DNA from: Nitrospinaceae bacterium
GTDB lineage: Bacteria; Nitrospinota; Nitrospinia; Nitrospinales; VA-1
Assembly: GCA_029261455.1 (NCBI GenBank)
Contig: JAJDBH010000230.1
Span: forward strand, 1 to 46,773
Length of the DNA stretch: 46,773 nucleotides
Direction: 5' to 3'
Made by a program: the position numbers and the translations under genes. The notes under the pieces were generated by a model. The model was not told where the DNA came from and did not search any database. It worked only from the letters and a program-made list of their open reading frames with translations. The stretch's first letter is position 1. Every line of letters starts with the position of its first letter. Positions 1 to 9,346 of the stretch are shown in pieces.

Positions 1-324
1 CATATTTTTGAGGAACTCTTTGTGACCGGGCGCATCGATGATGACGTATTTACGTTGTGCGGTGCTGAAGAATATCTGCGAAGTGTCAATGGTGATGCCT
101 TGTTCCTGTTCTTCTTCCAAGGCATCCAGCAAAAAAGCAAATTCAAATTCCTTGCCCTGTTGCTTGCAGATGTCGTGAATGAAATCGAGCTTGCCTTCTG
201 GCAGAGACCCGGTGTCGGAGAGAAGACGTCCTACCAGGGTAGATTTTCCGTGATCCACATGACCAACGATGACCAGCCGTAAAAGACGACTGGAAAGTTC
301 TGTAGTGCTTCCGTTATTGCCCAT
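1..324 (-). CDS. cysN: Sulfate adenylyltransferase large subunit (GTPase), N-terminal part
   Basis: The first 108 residues of an elongation-factor-like GTPase are present; the rest lies beyond the left edge. The P-loop is GHVDHGKST near residue 21, and the G3 motif DAPGHKEF lies near the cut end. This is the pattern of CysN, the GTPase that drives ATP sulfurylase (sulfate + ATP to APS) together with CysD in the cytoplasm. The ATG abuts the stop codon of cysD with no gap, so the two are co-transcribed and probably translationally coupled. Whether an APS kinase domain is fused at the C terminus (CysNC) cannot be seen. The role is either assimilatory sulfate activation or supply of APS/PAPS for sulfation. 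Confidence 0.93.
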   Translation of the reverse strand, partial: MGNNGSTTELSSRLLRLVIVGHVDHGKSTLVGRLLSDTGSLPEGKLDFIHDICKQQGKEFEFAFLLDALEEEQEQGITIDTSQIFFSTAQRKYVIIDAPGHKEFLKNM

Positions 325-1131
325 TTACATATATCCTCGGGCTCGCAGTTTCTGCATGGCATAGGTGTTTTCCTGGTCCTGTGCCCGTCCGGAGCGCTCT
401 GATGTGGTGGTATTGTTTTTAAGTTCCTCTACGATTTCGTCAACGTTTTTGGCAGTGGATTCAATAGTGCCTGTGCAAGGGGCACAACCTAAAGACCGAT
501 AACGTTTCCCTTCCGGGGTGGCAAAATAGAGATCAATAATAGGGATTTTCTCCCTCTGTATGTATTCCCAGACATTCAGTTCCGTCCAGTGCAGAATCGG
601 GTGAATGCGGATATGTGTATCATCAGCAAAACTGGTTTTATACTGGTCCCATAACTCAGGAGGTTGGTCCTTGAAGTTCCATTCGAAGTTTTTATCCCGT
701 GGGGAGAAATAACGTTCTTTGGCGCGGGTTCCTTCTTCATCTCTTCTGATGCCTAGAATCAGTCCGGTATAACCATGCTCTTCCATGATGCAGTGCAGGC
801 CATTGGTTTTTAATGCTTCGCAACAAACCATTCTTCCTTTTTCGTGATTCATGCCTTCATCCAGTGCCTTCTGGTTCTTGCCGACCACCAGATTCAGTCC
901 CCATTCTTTGGCGACTCGATCCCGGTATTCAATCATAGCGGGAATCTTGAAAGTCGTGTCGATGTGAACCAACGTAATTGGACAATGACCAAAAAAGGCT
1001 TTACGTGCGAGCCAGACCAGAATGGTGGAGTCCTTTCCGATTGACCACAGCATCGCCAGATTATTGAAGTTTTTATAGGCTTCACGCAGGATAAAAATGC
1101 TTTGATTTTCTAATTCGTCTAAATGATCCAT
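325..1131 (-). CDS. cysD: Sulfate adenylyltransferase small subunit
   Basis: The protein has 268 residues, a little shorter than the usual 300, and belongs to the PAPS-reductase/ATP-pyrophosphatase fold. The nucleotide-binding PP-loop variant [16 protein letters not shown] lies at about residues 30-45. Other family markers are the segment around [16 protein letters not shown], the motif FHPILHW-like [15 protein letters not shown], and the terminal [10 protein letters not shown] region. CysD catalyses adenylation of sulfate to APS, with energy from the CysN GTPase encoded immediately downstream. The 135-bp space upstream separates it from the DUF2851 gene and may hold its own promoter, though I see no convincing boxes. 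The identification is firm. Confidence 0.95.
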   Translation of the reverse strand: MDHLDELENQSIFILREAYKNFNNLAMLWSIGKDSTILVWLARKAFFGHCPITLVHIDTTFKIPAMIEYRDRVAKEWGLNLVVGKNQKALDEGMNHEKGRMVCCEALKTNGLHCIMEEHGYTGLILGIRRDEEGTRAKERYFSPRDKNFEWNFKDQPPELWDQYKTSFADDTHIRIHPILHWTELNVWEYIQREKIPIIDLYFATPEGKRYRSLGCAPCTGTIESTAKNVDEIVEELKNNTTTSERSGRAQDQENTYAMQKLRARGYM

Positions 1132-1266
1132 TAAAACGGGTCTTCCTTAATGATTAATGGGGGAAAGCATCACTTTATCTCGAAAGTTCAATACAATCAA
1201 GGGGGATGTCGATTTTAGGGGAAATTGATGGATTGCGCAATGGGATTGATGTGTTTTTTTGTTTTT

Positions 1267-2769
1267 TTAGGAAAAATACTTGTTTACCACATCGGGAAAT
1301 GGGCAATGCAGGCAATTATTCTCGTTCTGGGTACAGAAATCCTGATAAACCTGCATCAAACCCTGATTTTGTTTTTCAGAGTGCAGGACACGGAGCATTT
1401 GTTCCTGGTTGCCAAAAATATAATGTTTCATGAATCGAAGCAGTTTATGATCGCTGGTGCTCTTGCCCGTCTGAAAGAGGGCATTCAACCCTGTTTCCAG
1501 CTCTTTGAATTTTCCGGCCTGCGCAAAAATCAGGCCGATAGGCAGTCCAATGTTGATAATGATTTCGCGGGATCGTGCTGAGCCAATCAATTGTTGGGAT
1601 TGCGTAAGGGTCTTGCCATCGGGAGTGTAATGGTTTGCCCAGTAGTCATCGGCCGCCAGACAAAAGAAATCGTTGAAAGAGTTTAAAGATTTTTTGTCGG
1701 GAGCTTCTTGCTTGGAAGAGGCGAGAATTTTTTGATAGGTTCCCACGAAGTCGGCAAACATTCCTTCTTTCTCGTGGCGCAAGATCAAGTGGGCTAAACC
1801 TGCCAATCGCCTGTATGGATAATTGGCGGGTCGGATTGCGCGGAAACTCCAATCCTCTTTCCTTAGAGAGGAAGTGGGAACCCGGTCCTGGTAAGATTTC
1901 CATATTGGCAGGAGTTTGCGGAACCCGGCTTTTTTTTCCGCGTCCTCATTCATCAAACCCGAGACACCGAAAAGTAAAGCCTGGTAGTGCAGAGCTCTTT
2001 CTTCCATACGAATTTTTGCTGGCACCAAATTTTTTAACTCGGTCAAAGGTAGCGTGTCGGCCAGAGTCTGAAACGGTTGCTTGTTTTCTGGGTAGCCTAG
2101 CGCTTCCGCAACGCCTCGATAAAAAGTCTGCTCGTAGCCTTCGACGATGATTGAATCGTGGAACCTCTCCATTTTGGTGAACACGCGCGCTTCACCCGCG
2201 GCATTTAAAAGGTGAGTGAGCTTTTCTTCCGATAGTTGTGCCAAGGGTTGATGGCAGAAGCCAACATTGCAGGAGTTCAAAGCCGGGTAACTTTCAAAGT
2301 CGAGTTCATTGTTGAGATCAAGGATGCCTTTGGTCAGATAATCTTTGATTTCAAACTGAAACGGAAGGTCTTGGTGTTTTGCTTGCGACCGAGATTCTTT
2401 GCCCCGGCCCTGCCACATATAGACATGCAGGATAACGTTGTCGAAGTCTGGGTTTTGAGAGTGTCCGTGAGCCTTCCAATCTGTGGCGTAGACATGCAAC
2501 TCGACATCGCCTTCATAAACTTTTCCATTCACCTTGATGGTGGCACCGGTGAAGTCGGGGCCTTTACCGAAATTCCAGTATCCGGGATAAATGATCTCAA
2601 GGTTCTGGTTGTCTTTAGTTTTGAGGGAGGGTGTGCAAAATAGTTGATCGTTCCAGATGCAGCGTATGACTTTTTCCGGGACCCGGATGGTGTGGTCTTC
2701 TTCCCGGACTTGTAGTTGATTGTGGATGTTAGTGAACTTCAGGTAGGCGTCAGAAAACGTTGCCGTCAT
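1267..2769 (-). CDS. DUF2851 family protein
   Basis: The protein has 500 residues. The family signature is in the first 130: a segment reading IIYPGYWNFGKGPDFTGA, then GDVELHVYATDWKAHGH and an ILHVYMW strand. DUF2851 proteins occur mainly in Bacteroidetes and some other phyla, and their function is unknown. The C terminus holds a small cysteine cluster (CTQNENNCLHC) that could bind a metal. I choose the ATG at 2769 because it overlaps the cysS stop as ATGA and has GGAAG at good spacing; an in-frame GTG four codons upstream (2781) is the alternative. Translational coupling to cysS is likely. No signal peptide or membrane segment is visible. Confidence 0.85.
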   Translation of the reverse strand: MTATFSDAYLKFTNIHNQLQVREEDHTIRVPEKVIRCIWNDQLFCTPSLKTKDNQNLEIIYPGYWNFGKGPDFTGATIKVNGKVYEGDVELHVYATDWKAHGHSQNPDFDNVILHVYMWQGRGKESRSQAKHQDLPFQFEIKDYLTKGILDLNNELDFESYPALNSCNVGFCHQPLAQLSEEKLTHLLNAAGEARVFTKMERFHDSIIVEGYEQTFYRGVAEALGYPENKQPFQTLADTLPLTELKNLVPAKIRMEERALHYQALLFGVSGLMNEDAEKKAGFRKLLPIWKSYQDRVPTSSLRKEDWSFRAIRPANYPYRRLAGLAHLILRHEKEGMFADFVGTYQKILASSKQEAPDKKSLNSFNDFFCLAADDYWANHYTPDGKTLTQSQQLIGSARSREIIINIGLPIGLIFAQAGKFKELETGLNALFQTGKSTSDHKLLRFMKHYIFGNQEQMLRVLHSEKQNQGLMQVYQDFCTQNENNCLHCPFPDVVNKYFS

Positions 2770-4205
2770 TTCAGCTTCCACTCAGTACCATTCGGAGTGT
2801 CCTCGATAAGAATTCCCATTTGGGTCAGGTCATCCCGGCAACGGTCAGCTTCTGCCCAGTTTTTGGATTGGCGTGCCGAGTTGCGATCTGCGATCAACTG
2901 CTCGATTTTGCTGACATCCAGATCCAAGTCAAGGTTCTTGGTTGTAAAAAGTTCGTTTTCAAATTCTTCGGGAGTGCGGGCAAACAACCCAAGAATTTTT
3001 CCTGCCGACTCCCATGCTGCTGTTGCGATGGCAAGGTCTTCCAGAGAAGTCTCGTTTTTGCCAAGCACAGCAGTGTTGATGTTTCGCAACTCTTCGTTCA
3101 TATGAGCTATTGCAACTGCTGTGTTCAAGTCATCGTTCATGGCAGCTTCAAATTTTTTCGTCAAGGCATGGCTCTTAACTTTTTCATGGAAGTCCGGGGT
3201 AGCTGCCAGATTTGCAATTTTTTTGCGCGCGCCAGCCAGTCCTTCATAAAACCGGGAAAGCACTTTGGTAGCGTCGTCCAGATTCTTTTCCGAAAAATCA
3301 ATGGGACTGCGGTAATGACTGCTGATGAGAAATAAGCGCAATACTTCTGGATGATACTTTTTGTACACTTCTCGGATAGTGAAAAAGTTGCCGAGAGACT
3401 TGGACATCTTTTCTTTATCGATGTTGACGAATCCGTTGTGCACCCAGTAACGAACAGGTTTTTTGCCGGTGCAACCGCAAGATTGCGCGATTTCATTTTC
3501 GTGATGTGGAAAGACCAGGTCCTTACCCCCGCCGTGAATGTCGAAGGTGTCGCCAAGATATTTTTTGCTCATTGCTGAACATTCAATATGCCAGCCTGGT
3601 CGGCCTGGTCCCCAAGGACTTTCCCAAAAAGGTTCCCCCGGCTTGCTCTTCTTCCATAATGCAAAGTCCAAAGGATTGCGTTTGGTTTCGTTGACCTCGA
3701 CACGGGCCCCAGATTGCAGGTCGTCGATGTTTTTCCCTGAAAGACACCCATAGTCTTTGAAAGATTTGATCGAGTAAAAGACATCTCCTGCAGATTCATA
3801 AGCCTTGTCCTGATCGACCAGAGACTGGATCATGTCGAGCATTTCAGGGATGTGGTCGGTGGCTTTTGGTTCTTCGGTGGGGGAGGCGATATTCAGTTTT
3901 CCCATATCCTCATAAAATGCCTCGATATATTTGTGATTGACCTCTTGCCAATCTACGCCTGTTTCATTGGCTCGGTTGATGATCTTGTCGTCGATGTCGG
4001 TGAAGTTGCGGACGAAATTAACTTCGTAACCGGCGTATTGAAAATAACGATAAAAAGTGTCAAAGACGATGGCGGCGCGGGCGTGCCCGACATGGCAATA
4101 GTCATAGACGGTGACCCCACATACGTACATGCCGATCTGGTTTGGTTTTAGAGGAACGAATTCCTCTTTTTTCCGTGTCAGGGTGTTGTAGATAAGTTGG
4201 CTCAT
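2766..4205 (-). CDS. cysS: Cysteinyl-tRNA synthetase
   Basis: This 479-residue class I aminoacyl-tRNA synthetase charges tRNA-Cys. Visible landmarks are the zinc cysteine in MYVCGVTVYD near residue 29, the HIGH-type signature HVGHARA just after it, further zinc ligands in HIECSAMS and HHENEIAQS (about residues 210 and 235), and the class I loop KMSKSLGNF near residue 270. The C-terminal helical DALR-like region follows. Length matches the family. The stop codon overlaps the start of the DUF2851 gene, so the two form one transcriptional unit. A strong hairpin upstream separates it from the TPR-cupredoxin gene. Confidence 0.97.
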   Translation of the reverse strand: MSQLIYNTLTRKKEEFVPLKPNQIGMYVCGVTVYDYCHVGHARAAIVFDTFYRYFQYAGYEVNFVRNFTDIDDKIINRANETGVDWQEVNHKYIEAFYEDMGKLNIASPTEEPKATDHIPEMLDMIQSLVDQDKAYESAGDVFYSIKSFKDYGCLSGKNIDDLQSGARVEVNETKRNPLDFALWKKSKPGEPFWESPWGPGRPGWHIECSAMSKKYLGDTFDIHGGGKDLVFPHHENEIAQSCGCTGKKPVRYWVHNGFVNIDKEKMSKSLGNFFTIREVYKKYHPEVLRLFLISSHYRSPIDFSEKNLDDATKVLSRFYEGLAGARKKIANLAATPDFHEKVKSHALTKKFEAAMNDDLNTAVAIAHMNEELRNINTAVLGKNETSLEDLAIATAAWESAGKILGLFARTPEEFENELFTTKNLDLDLDVSKIEQLIADRNSARQSKNWAEADRCRDDLTQMGILIEDTPNGTEWKLK

Positions 4206-4291
4206 GGTGGTAAAATATCACTCTCTAGTGAGGGAAGCAAATGAGCAAAGACTTTCTTTGCCGAAAAGGTGGTTTTTGTGGGAATAAAGAC

Positions 4292-4335
4292 AAATCAGCC
4301 CAACCCCCTTCGGAGAAGAGGGGTTGGGCTGATTT
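4292..4335 (-). terminator. Strong hairpin, likely terminator after the TPR-cupredoxin gene
   Basis: A perfect 16-bp inverted repeat (4292-4307 with 4320-4335) is separated by a 12-base loop. The stem is GC-rich at its core and begins with AAA and ends with TTT, so either strand could terminate. It lies 20 bp past the stop of the minus-strand TPR-cupredoxin gene and about 87 bp before cysS. The U-tract on the minus strand is short (TTT then GTCTTTATT). Confidence 0.75.
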
Positions 4336-4354
4336 AGATCTTTCGATATGCAGG

Positions 4355-6316
4355 CTAGTTGCCTGGCTTGTCTGGTTTGAGGCGGGCTTCTAGTTCTTTG
4401 ACGTTCAGGCGCAGTTGTGAGACGGCGAACTTGGCTTGGGTGATGAGTGAACTCTCGGTGATCTCCACGCCAGTTTTGCCATATCCGGAAATTTCTTTGC
4501 GAATCTTATCCAGCTTCTGTTCCAGTTGGATGCTACGCTTGGAACTGAAGCTTTTAGCGATCGCGCCTTTCAGGCCTTCCCCATCATAGTGTTTGGTGAT
4601 AGCCATCAGCATGCGCTTGCGGGAGATAAACTTTTTGCCATTTTTCCAGTCCTCAATGGCTTGAAGCATTTCTTTTTCGATGTTATCCACAATAGCGTTG
4701 TAATTGGTCGGATCGGTCATGTCATGGATTTCCCCCGGAACCGAAGCAGACTTGATATCGAAATCCAAGACTTGGTCAACGCCGGTCAGATCGGCAGACT
4801 TGAGATTGGTAGCGACCTCATCGGGACTGAGTATCGGATCCCAGACCTGCATGATGTAGCCTTCGCTTTTGATTTTATCGAACTGGTAATCTCCATTGGC
4901 ATTGGGCTTGGTGTAATAACCATTGGGCACAACGAACAAAGTTCCAATCATGTCTTTATGCATATTGCATCTCAGCACTACAGGTCCCGCCTGAGTGAAC
5001 TCGACAGTTTTGAAGGAGCCAGATGCCATGGCTCCGAGATTGAATTGGTTGCTTAGAGACTTGGAGAAAATATTGTGCACCTCACGGTCTTCATTGGAGA
5101 ATGTGACGGTGGATCCCACCTGCACAACCGAGTGTTGAGGGCTAAACTTTAAATCGTTCTGGCGTATGGTCAGTTTCTGGGATTTCTGTTTGCCTACCCT
5201 CAGCTTGCTTTTGGTTTCTAAAAATACCAGTGTATTGGGTCCGGGCACACGACCATTGATCTTGATATTGCCCTTTACTGTGGTCGTGTTTTTAACCTTC
5301 TTGGACCCTTCTTCCATCTTATGGTCAGAGCCAGAGCCTTCAGGCTTTTTATCAGCGCTGACTTTTTCTGCAGCTGGAGGCATGTCCACTTTTGCCTGCT
5401 GCACTGGTTCTGGAGCTTTTGGTGTGTCTTGCTTGATCGGTTTTTCAGCCGCAGGGTCATATAGCCCCAGTGCGGTCAGCATTTGGATGACGAAAGGTTT
5501 TTCGAACTGCTTATCCAACTCAATAGCTTTGAGGAAATGCGGGCCGGCAGATTCAAATTTTTTCTGGATGCCCAATACAATGCCAAGATTGAAATGTCCT
5601 TGGGCAAAATCCGGTTTGATAGAAATGGCCTTTTTGTAAGCGGACTGTTCTTCTTCATACATTTTCTCGCGGCCATGGGCTTTTCCCAACATGTTGTAGG
5701 CCATATAGTTGTTGGGAGAAAGTTTTACAGTTTTTTGAAACAGACGTATGGCTTCCTTGGGATGGTCAGCTTCTAGCTCAGTCATGCCCCAGTTAAAAGT
5801 GATCTCCTCATCGTTGGGTGAAAGTTCATGGGCTCGGGCAAAACGTCTTATGGCCCCTTCAAACTTTTTTGACATGCGTAGTGCTGCACCCCAGATAGAA
5901 AACAATTCTGGTGAATTGGGGCTGATTTTGGCGGCCTTTTCAAACTCCATATCCCCGGCATTGAATTTCCCTTCCTCTGTTAATTGCATGCCTTTCTGGA
6001 TATGCTCCAGGGTTTCTCGAGGCAGTTGCGATCGTGCGGATGGATGGGATGTGGCGGTTTTGATCAGCTTTCCTGTGTCCAAGTCGCTGGGGAGAGTGAA
6101 CTCGGGCTGCTTTTTTTCAGGCTCAGGGGCTTTCTTTTCTGGGTTAACTATGGCTTCTTGAATATTTTTATAAGATTCCAGGTTACTTTCAGGGGCTGAA
6201 TAATGCATCAAGGCCCACAGTCCAACGCCCAATACGCCCAGCCAGGTAAACATCATGAAAGAGCGTTTCAGGGGGCTGTTTTTTGGAGACTCAATTTTTT
6301 TGTTTTTGGAGCTCAT
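4355..6316 (-). CDS. Membrane-anchored TPR protein with cupredoxin-like domain
   Basis: The protein has 653 residues. One transmembrane helix (about 18-38) is followed by a proline/lysine-rich linker. A TPR array (about 103-270) with typical PNN/PDF turns comes next, then a low-complexity stretch (290-343). A beta-rich domain (about 344-470) carries His414, Cys450, His453 and Met456, the last three as CNMHKDM. That spacing (C-x2-H-x2-M) resembles the type 1 copper site of amicyanin. The remaining 180 residues are largely helical and unassigned. I infer a periplasm-facing copper or electron-transfer module on a TPR scaffold. The partner is unknown. It is monocistronic, ending at the 4292-4335 hairpin. 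Confidence 0.7.
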   Translation of the reverse strand: MSSKNKKIESPKNSPLKRSFMMFTWLGVLGVGLWALMHYSAPESNLESYKNIQEAIVNPEKKAPEPEKKQPEFTLPSDLDTGKLIKTATSHPSARSQLPRETLEHIQKGMQLTEEGKFNAGDMEFEKAAKISPNSPELFSIWGAALRMSKKFEGAIRRFARAHELSPNDEEITFNWGMTELEADHPKEAIRLFQKTVKLSPNNYMAYNMLGKAHGREKMYEEEQSAYKKAISIKPDFAQGHFNLGIVLGIQKKFESAGPHFLKAIELDKQFEKPFVIQMLTALGLYDPAAEKPIKQDTPKAPEPVQQAKVDMPPAAEKVSADKKPEGSGSDHKMEEGSKKVKNTTTVKGNIKINGRVPGPNTLVFLETKSKLRVGKQKSQKLTIRQNDLKFSPQHSVVQVGSTVTFSNEDREVHNIFSKSLSNQFNLGAMASGSFKTVEFTQAGPVVLRCNMHKDMIGTLFVVPNGYYTKPNANGDYQFDKIKSEGYIMQVWDPILSPDEVATNLKSADLTGVDQVLDFDIKSASVPGEIHDMTDPTNYNAIVDNIEKEMLQAIEDWKNGKKFISRKRMLMAITKHYDGEGLKGAIAKSFSSKRSIQLEQKLDKIRKEISGYGKTGVEITESSLITQAKFAVSQLRLNVKELEARLKPDKPGN

Positions 6317-6553
6317 AGTTTTTTTCGGAACCTTGCTTGGGTGAACGTTAATAAGACCGATCGACTTAAGATCGTCTGAAAATGATTTTTATTCCTTTGA
6401 TTTAGAATAATCATGTTGAATTATTTTGAGTAATACGATTAAATCATAGCCTCAAACTGCCTGTCAACTGGGTGTGCCTATCGTAAGGGCAGTTTATTTG
6501 CCAAAAATAGCTTGTTTTAGGACGGATTTCCCAACAGTATACTGAAATTTTTA
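6317..6553. promoter_or_regulatory. Divergent intergenic region with possible near-leaderless promoter
   Basis: This 237-bp AT-rich spacer separates the minus-strand TPR-cupredoxin gene from the plus-strand deaminase. A TATACT -10-like box lies at 6538-6543, only 10 bp before the deaminase ATG at 6554, and there is no Shine-Dalgarno sequence. If the box is real, the mRNA would be nearly leaderless. A weak inverted repeat (AGACCGATC with GATCGTCT) lies at about 6352-6375. No gene is visible. Confidence 0.3.
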
Positions 6554-7735
6554 ATGAACTCTATAGCAGAAAAGAAAATATTGGAAACAGATCTGATGGC
6601 CTATTTAGAGGGAAAGCCTGGATACCTTCCCTGCCAATTGATTGAGCAGGTGCATCGTCAGGGGATGATTCACTCCCGTGAGCCGATTACTGATTCCCAG
6701 ATTCAGCCCGTGAGCATGGATTTACGGCTGGGGCCCAAAGCTTACCGAATCCAATGCAGTTTCCTTCCAGAAAATGAGCCAGTGGAAACAAAGCTCAAGG
6801 AGGTCAGCCTTTACGATTTTGATATTACCGATGGCGGGATATTGGAAAAAAATGCCATTTACCTGATTCCCTTGATGGAGGAGTTGGCTTTGCCACCTTG
6901 CCTGTATGGCTTGGCGAATCCAAAAAGCTCGACGGGCCGGCTGGATATGTTCACCCGAGTCATTGTGGATGGTGGGCACCGGTTTGATGAGGTCCCGCTT
7001 GGTTATCACGGTAAGTTGTATTTGGAGATCATTTCTCGCTCGTTCCCTGTGAAGATTCATGCGGGGTTGTCTTTGAACCAATTACGGCTTTCGAACGTGA
7101 CATCGCAGAGTCTGAATAAAGAGAAGATGATGCTCAAGTATGAGAAAAATCCTATATTATTTGATCAAGAAGGAACTGCCATTCCTGTCGATGAAGTGAA
7201 GGTGGAGGAAGGGGTTTATGTCAGCGTGGATGTTGCGGGAGATCAGCCTGAGTCGATCATTGCCTACAAGGCCAAGACCAACTCCACTGTTATTGATCTA
7301 TCTAAAATCAAGCATTACAAGGCAGAGGAGTTCTGGGAACCAATATACAAGAATAAAAAGAATTGGTTGATTCTGGAGCCGGAAAGTTTCTATATAATGA
7401 TGTCGAAGGAAAGAGTGTGTATTTGGCCCGACTGGTTAGCGGAAATGATTGCTTATGAACCCAATAGTGGGGAACTTCGCACGCATTACGCGGGTTTTTT
7501 CGATTCCGGGTTTGGTTGGAACGGAACCGATGGGATCATAAATCAAGGCACCCGGGCGGTGATGGAAGTGAGGCCTCACGATGTCCCTTTTATGGTAGAA
7601 GACGGTCAAACCTTCTGTCGCCTGAAGTTTGAAAAAGTGGTGGAACGGCCAGAAAAGTTGTATGGTCTGTCTCTGAACTCAAATTACCATTCGCAAGGTT
7701 TGGCGCTAAGTAAATACTTCGACCCGGACCACTAA
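6554..7735 (+). CDS. dcd: Two-domain 2'-deoxycytidine 5'-triphosphate deaminase
   Basis: The protein has 393 residues, about twice the length of ordinary Dcd. It fits the long dCTP deaminase family in which two dUTPase-like beta domains are fused. The N-terminal half holds the substrate-loop pattern ANPKSSTGRLDMFTRV near residue 122. The C-terminal half holds FDSGFGW and GTRAVMEVRPHDVPF, matching the conserved core of a second dUTPase-like domain. The reaction is deamination of dCTP to dUTP, feeding dTMP synthesis. No Shine-Dalgarno is seen before the ATG. The gene starts a run of plus-strand housekeeping genes. Confidence 0.85.
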   Translation: MNSIAEKKILETDLMAYLEGKPGYLPCQLIEQVHRQGMIHSREPITDSQIQPVSMDLRLGPKAYRIQCSFLPENEPVETKLKEVSLYDFDITDGGILEKNAIYLIPLMEELALPPCLYGLANPKSSTGRLDMFTRVIVDGGHRFDEVPLGYHGKLYLEIISRSFPVKIHAGLSLNQLRLSNVTSQSLNKEKMMLKYEKNPILFDQEGTAIPVDEVKVEEGVYVSVDVAGDQPESIIAYKAKTNSTVIDLSKIKHYKAEEFWEPIYKNKKNWLILEPESFYIMMSKERVCIWPDWLAEMIAYEPNSGELRTHYAGFFDSGFGWNGTDGIINQGTRAVMEVRPHDVPFMVEDGQTFCRLKFEKVVERPEKLYGLSLNSNYHSQGLALSKYFDPDH

Positions 7736-7858
7736 CCACTCGGCGTGGGGCCGACTGGCAATGACTTTTACTGGCAGGCAAAAGTTTCTATCGGCTTGAT
7801 TAGGTTTTTCCCCCTGATAAGGGGAACAGAGGGGGTTTACTAAAATCGCAAAGGAATT

Positions 7859-8494
7859 ATGGAACGAGAAGAATTAAAATCTATTGTTGAGAATGTTTTG
7901 TTGGCGGCAGACCAGCCGATCAATGCCAGTGAGCTATGTAAAATTTTTCTAGATGGAACAGATAAAGACGAGTTGCAATCCATTCTTGATGAATTGAGGG
8001 AAGAGTATAGTTCGCGCAATTTGCAGGTCACCGAAGTGGCGGATGGCTACCAACTGTGCACCCGGCATGAATATAATGATTACATTCGCAAGTTTCTGAA
8101 GCTCGATCGTTCCACCCGCTTGTCTCAACCTAGTCTGGATACCTTGTCGATCATCGCCTACAAGCAACCGCTCACCCGCCAGGAGGTGGATGAGATTCGT
8201 GGGGTGGATTCAAGCGGAGTGATCAAGACCCTGTTAGAGAAAAAGGTGATTGGTCCCGCTGGTCGGAAAAAAGTTCCCGGACGACCTATTATGTATCGAA
8301 CGACTCAAAAATTTCTTGAGTATTTCGGCCTGAAGGACTTGAGCGATTTACCCACTCTGGAAGATTTGAGAGAAGAGTTGGAAGGAGAAGAAGTTCCGGT
8401 TCAAACTCAAATCGAATTTTCAGCCTCGGAGGCTTCCGAGGCCTCGACCAATGAGGTTGAGCCTGTCACCGAAAGCGGTGAAGACCTCCTCTAG
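7859..8494 (+). CDS. scpB: Segregation and condensation protein B
   Basis: The 211-residue protein matches ScpB, the kleisin-associated winged-helix subunit of the SMC-ScpA-ScpB condensin needed for chromosome segregation. Two winged-helix domains can be traced: residues 1-85, then the highly characteristic second domain with LSIIAYKQPLTRQEVDEIRG near residue 98 and RKKVPGRPIMYRTT near 143. The C-terminal 40 residues are acidic and variable, as usual in the family. ScpA is not next to it in this window. It is followed at 88 bp by a pseudouridine synthase, a pairing common in many bacteria. Confidence 0.96.
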   Translation: MEREELKSIVENVLLAADQPINASELCKIFLDGTDKDELQSILDELREEYSSRNLQVTEVADGYQLCTRHEYNDYIRKFLKLDRSTRLSQPSLDTLSIIAYKQPLTRQEVDEIRGVDSSGVIKTLLEKKVIGPAGRKKVPGRPIMYRTTQKFLEYFGLKDLSDLPTLEDLREELEGEEVPVQTQIEFSASEASEASTNEVEPVTESGEDLL

Positions 8495-8581
8495 TGCCCC
8501 GAAAGGGTAAAAGTTCTATTGCTCGCTAGCGGAGACTCTCCGTTGGTTTTATTCCATGTCTCATAAATTTCTTATATTGTC

Positions 8582-9346
8582 ATGAAGATTCGTTTGCAAA
8601 AAATAATTGCCGAGGCCGGGCTCGCTTCCCGCCGTGAAGCAGACAGATGGATTGAATCAGGTACGGTCTCTGTGAATGGTCTGGTTGTGACCAAGTTGGG
8701 TACACTTGCTGACCCGGCTAAAGACGACATCAAGGTGCAGGGAAAACTCATTCCTCGCCGGCAGGAACCCGCCTACGTTATTCTGAACAAGCCCACTGGC
8801 TGTTTAACGACCATGGATGATGACAAACGGGATCGAACCACTGTTATGGAATATGTCCGAGTGGTGGAGGCTCGAGTTTTTCCCGTTGGTCGTCTGGATT
8901 ACAATACCCAGGGTGCATTGTTGTTCACCAATGATGGCCAGCTTGCAAAGAAACTGTTGGACCCCAAGTATGCAGTGCCGCGCACCTATAAGGTTAAGGT
9001 GTCGGGGGTGCCAAATGAAAAAACTTTAAAAAGACTGGCCCGAGGGGTGCACCTTGAAGACAGCAAGTTCAAGCCCATGGAGGCAAAGGTAGGGAGGGTC
9101 AGCGGCAAAAACTGTTTCCTCATTTTAACGTTGGTGGAGGGAAAAAACCACCATATCAAAAGAGTGTGTGAGCATATTGGTCACCCGGTGATCAAACTAC
9201 AGCGCACTCATTTTGCAGGGCTGAGCCTGACAGGGCTTCCTTTGGGGGCCTGCCGATTTCTCAGCACCAAAGAAATTAAATCGCTGAAAAAACTGGTCAT
9301 GAATGACCCTGCACCGATTAAGCCAAGGAGAAAGAAGCGGGCATGA
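8582..9346 (+). CDS. rluB: 23S rRNA pseudouridine synthase, RluB/RsuA family
   Basis: The 254-residue protein has an N-terminal S4 RNA-binding domain (about 1-60, with AEAGLASRREADRWIESG) and a RsuA/RluB catalytic domain. The catalytic motif GRLDYNTQG has Asp106 as the expected nucleophile. KNHHIKRVCEHIGHPV lies near residue 190, and the C terminus is lysine/arginine rich. The family isomerises uridine in ribosomal RNA; RluB acts on helix 89 of 23S rRNA, but RsuA- or RluE/F-type specificity cannot be excluded from sequence alone. It follows scpB, and its stop overlaps the next gene start (ATGA), indicating coupling. Confidence 0.9.
   Translation: MKIRLQKIIAEAGLASRREADRWIESGTVSVNGLVVTKLGTLADPAKDDIKVQGKLIPRRQEPAYVILNKPTGCLTTMDDDKRDRTTVMEYVRVVEARVFPVGRLDYNTQGALLFTNDGQLAKKLLDPKYAVPRTYKVKVSGVPNEKTLKRLARGVHLEDSKFKPMEAKVGRVSGKNCFLILTLVEGKNHHIKRVCEHIGHPVIKLQRTHFAGLSLTGLPLGACRFLSTKEIKSLKKLVMNDPAPIKPRRKKRA

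Noticed and set aside
1206-2643. Several plus-strand open frames opposite the DUF2851 gene
   Set aside because: They are antisense shadows of a well-supported minus-strand gene.
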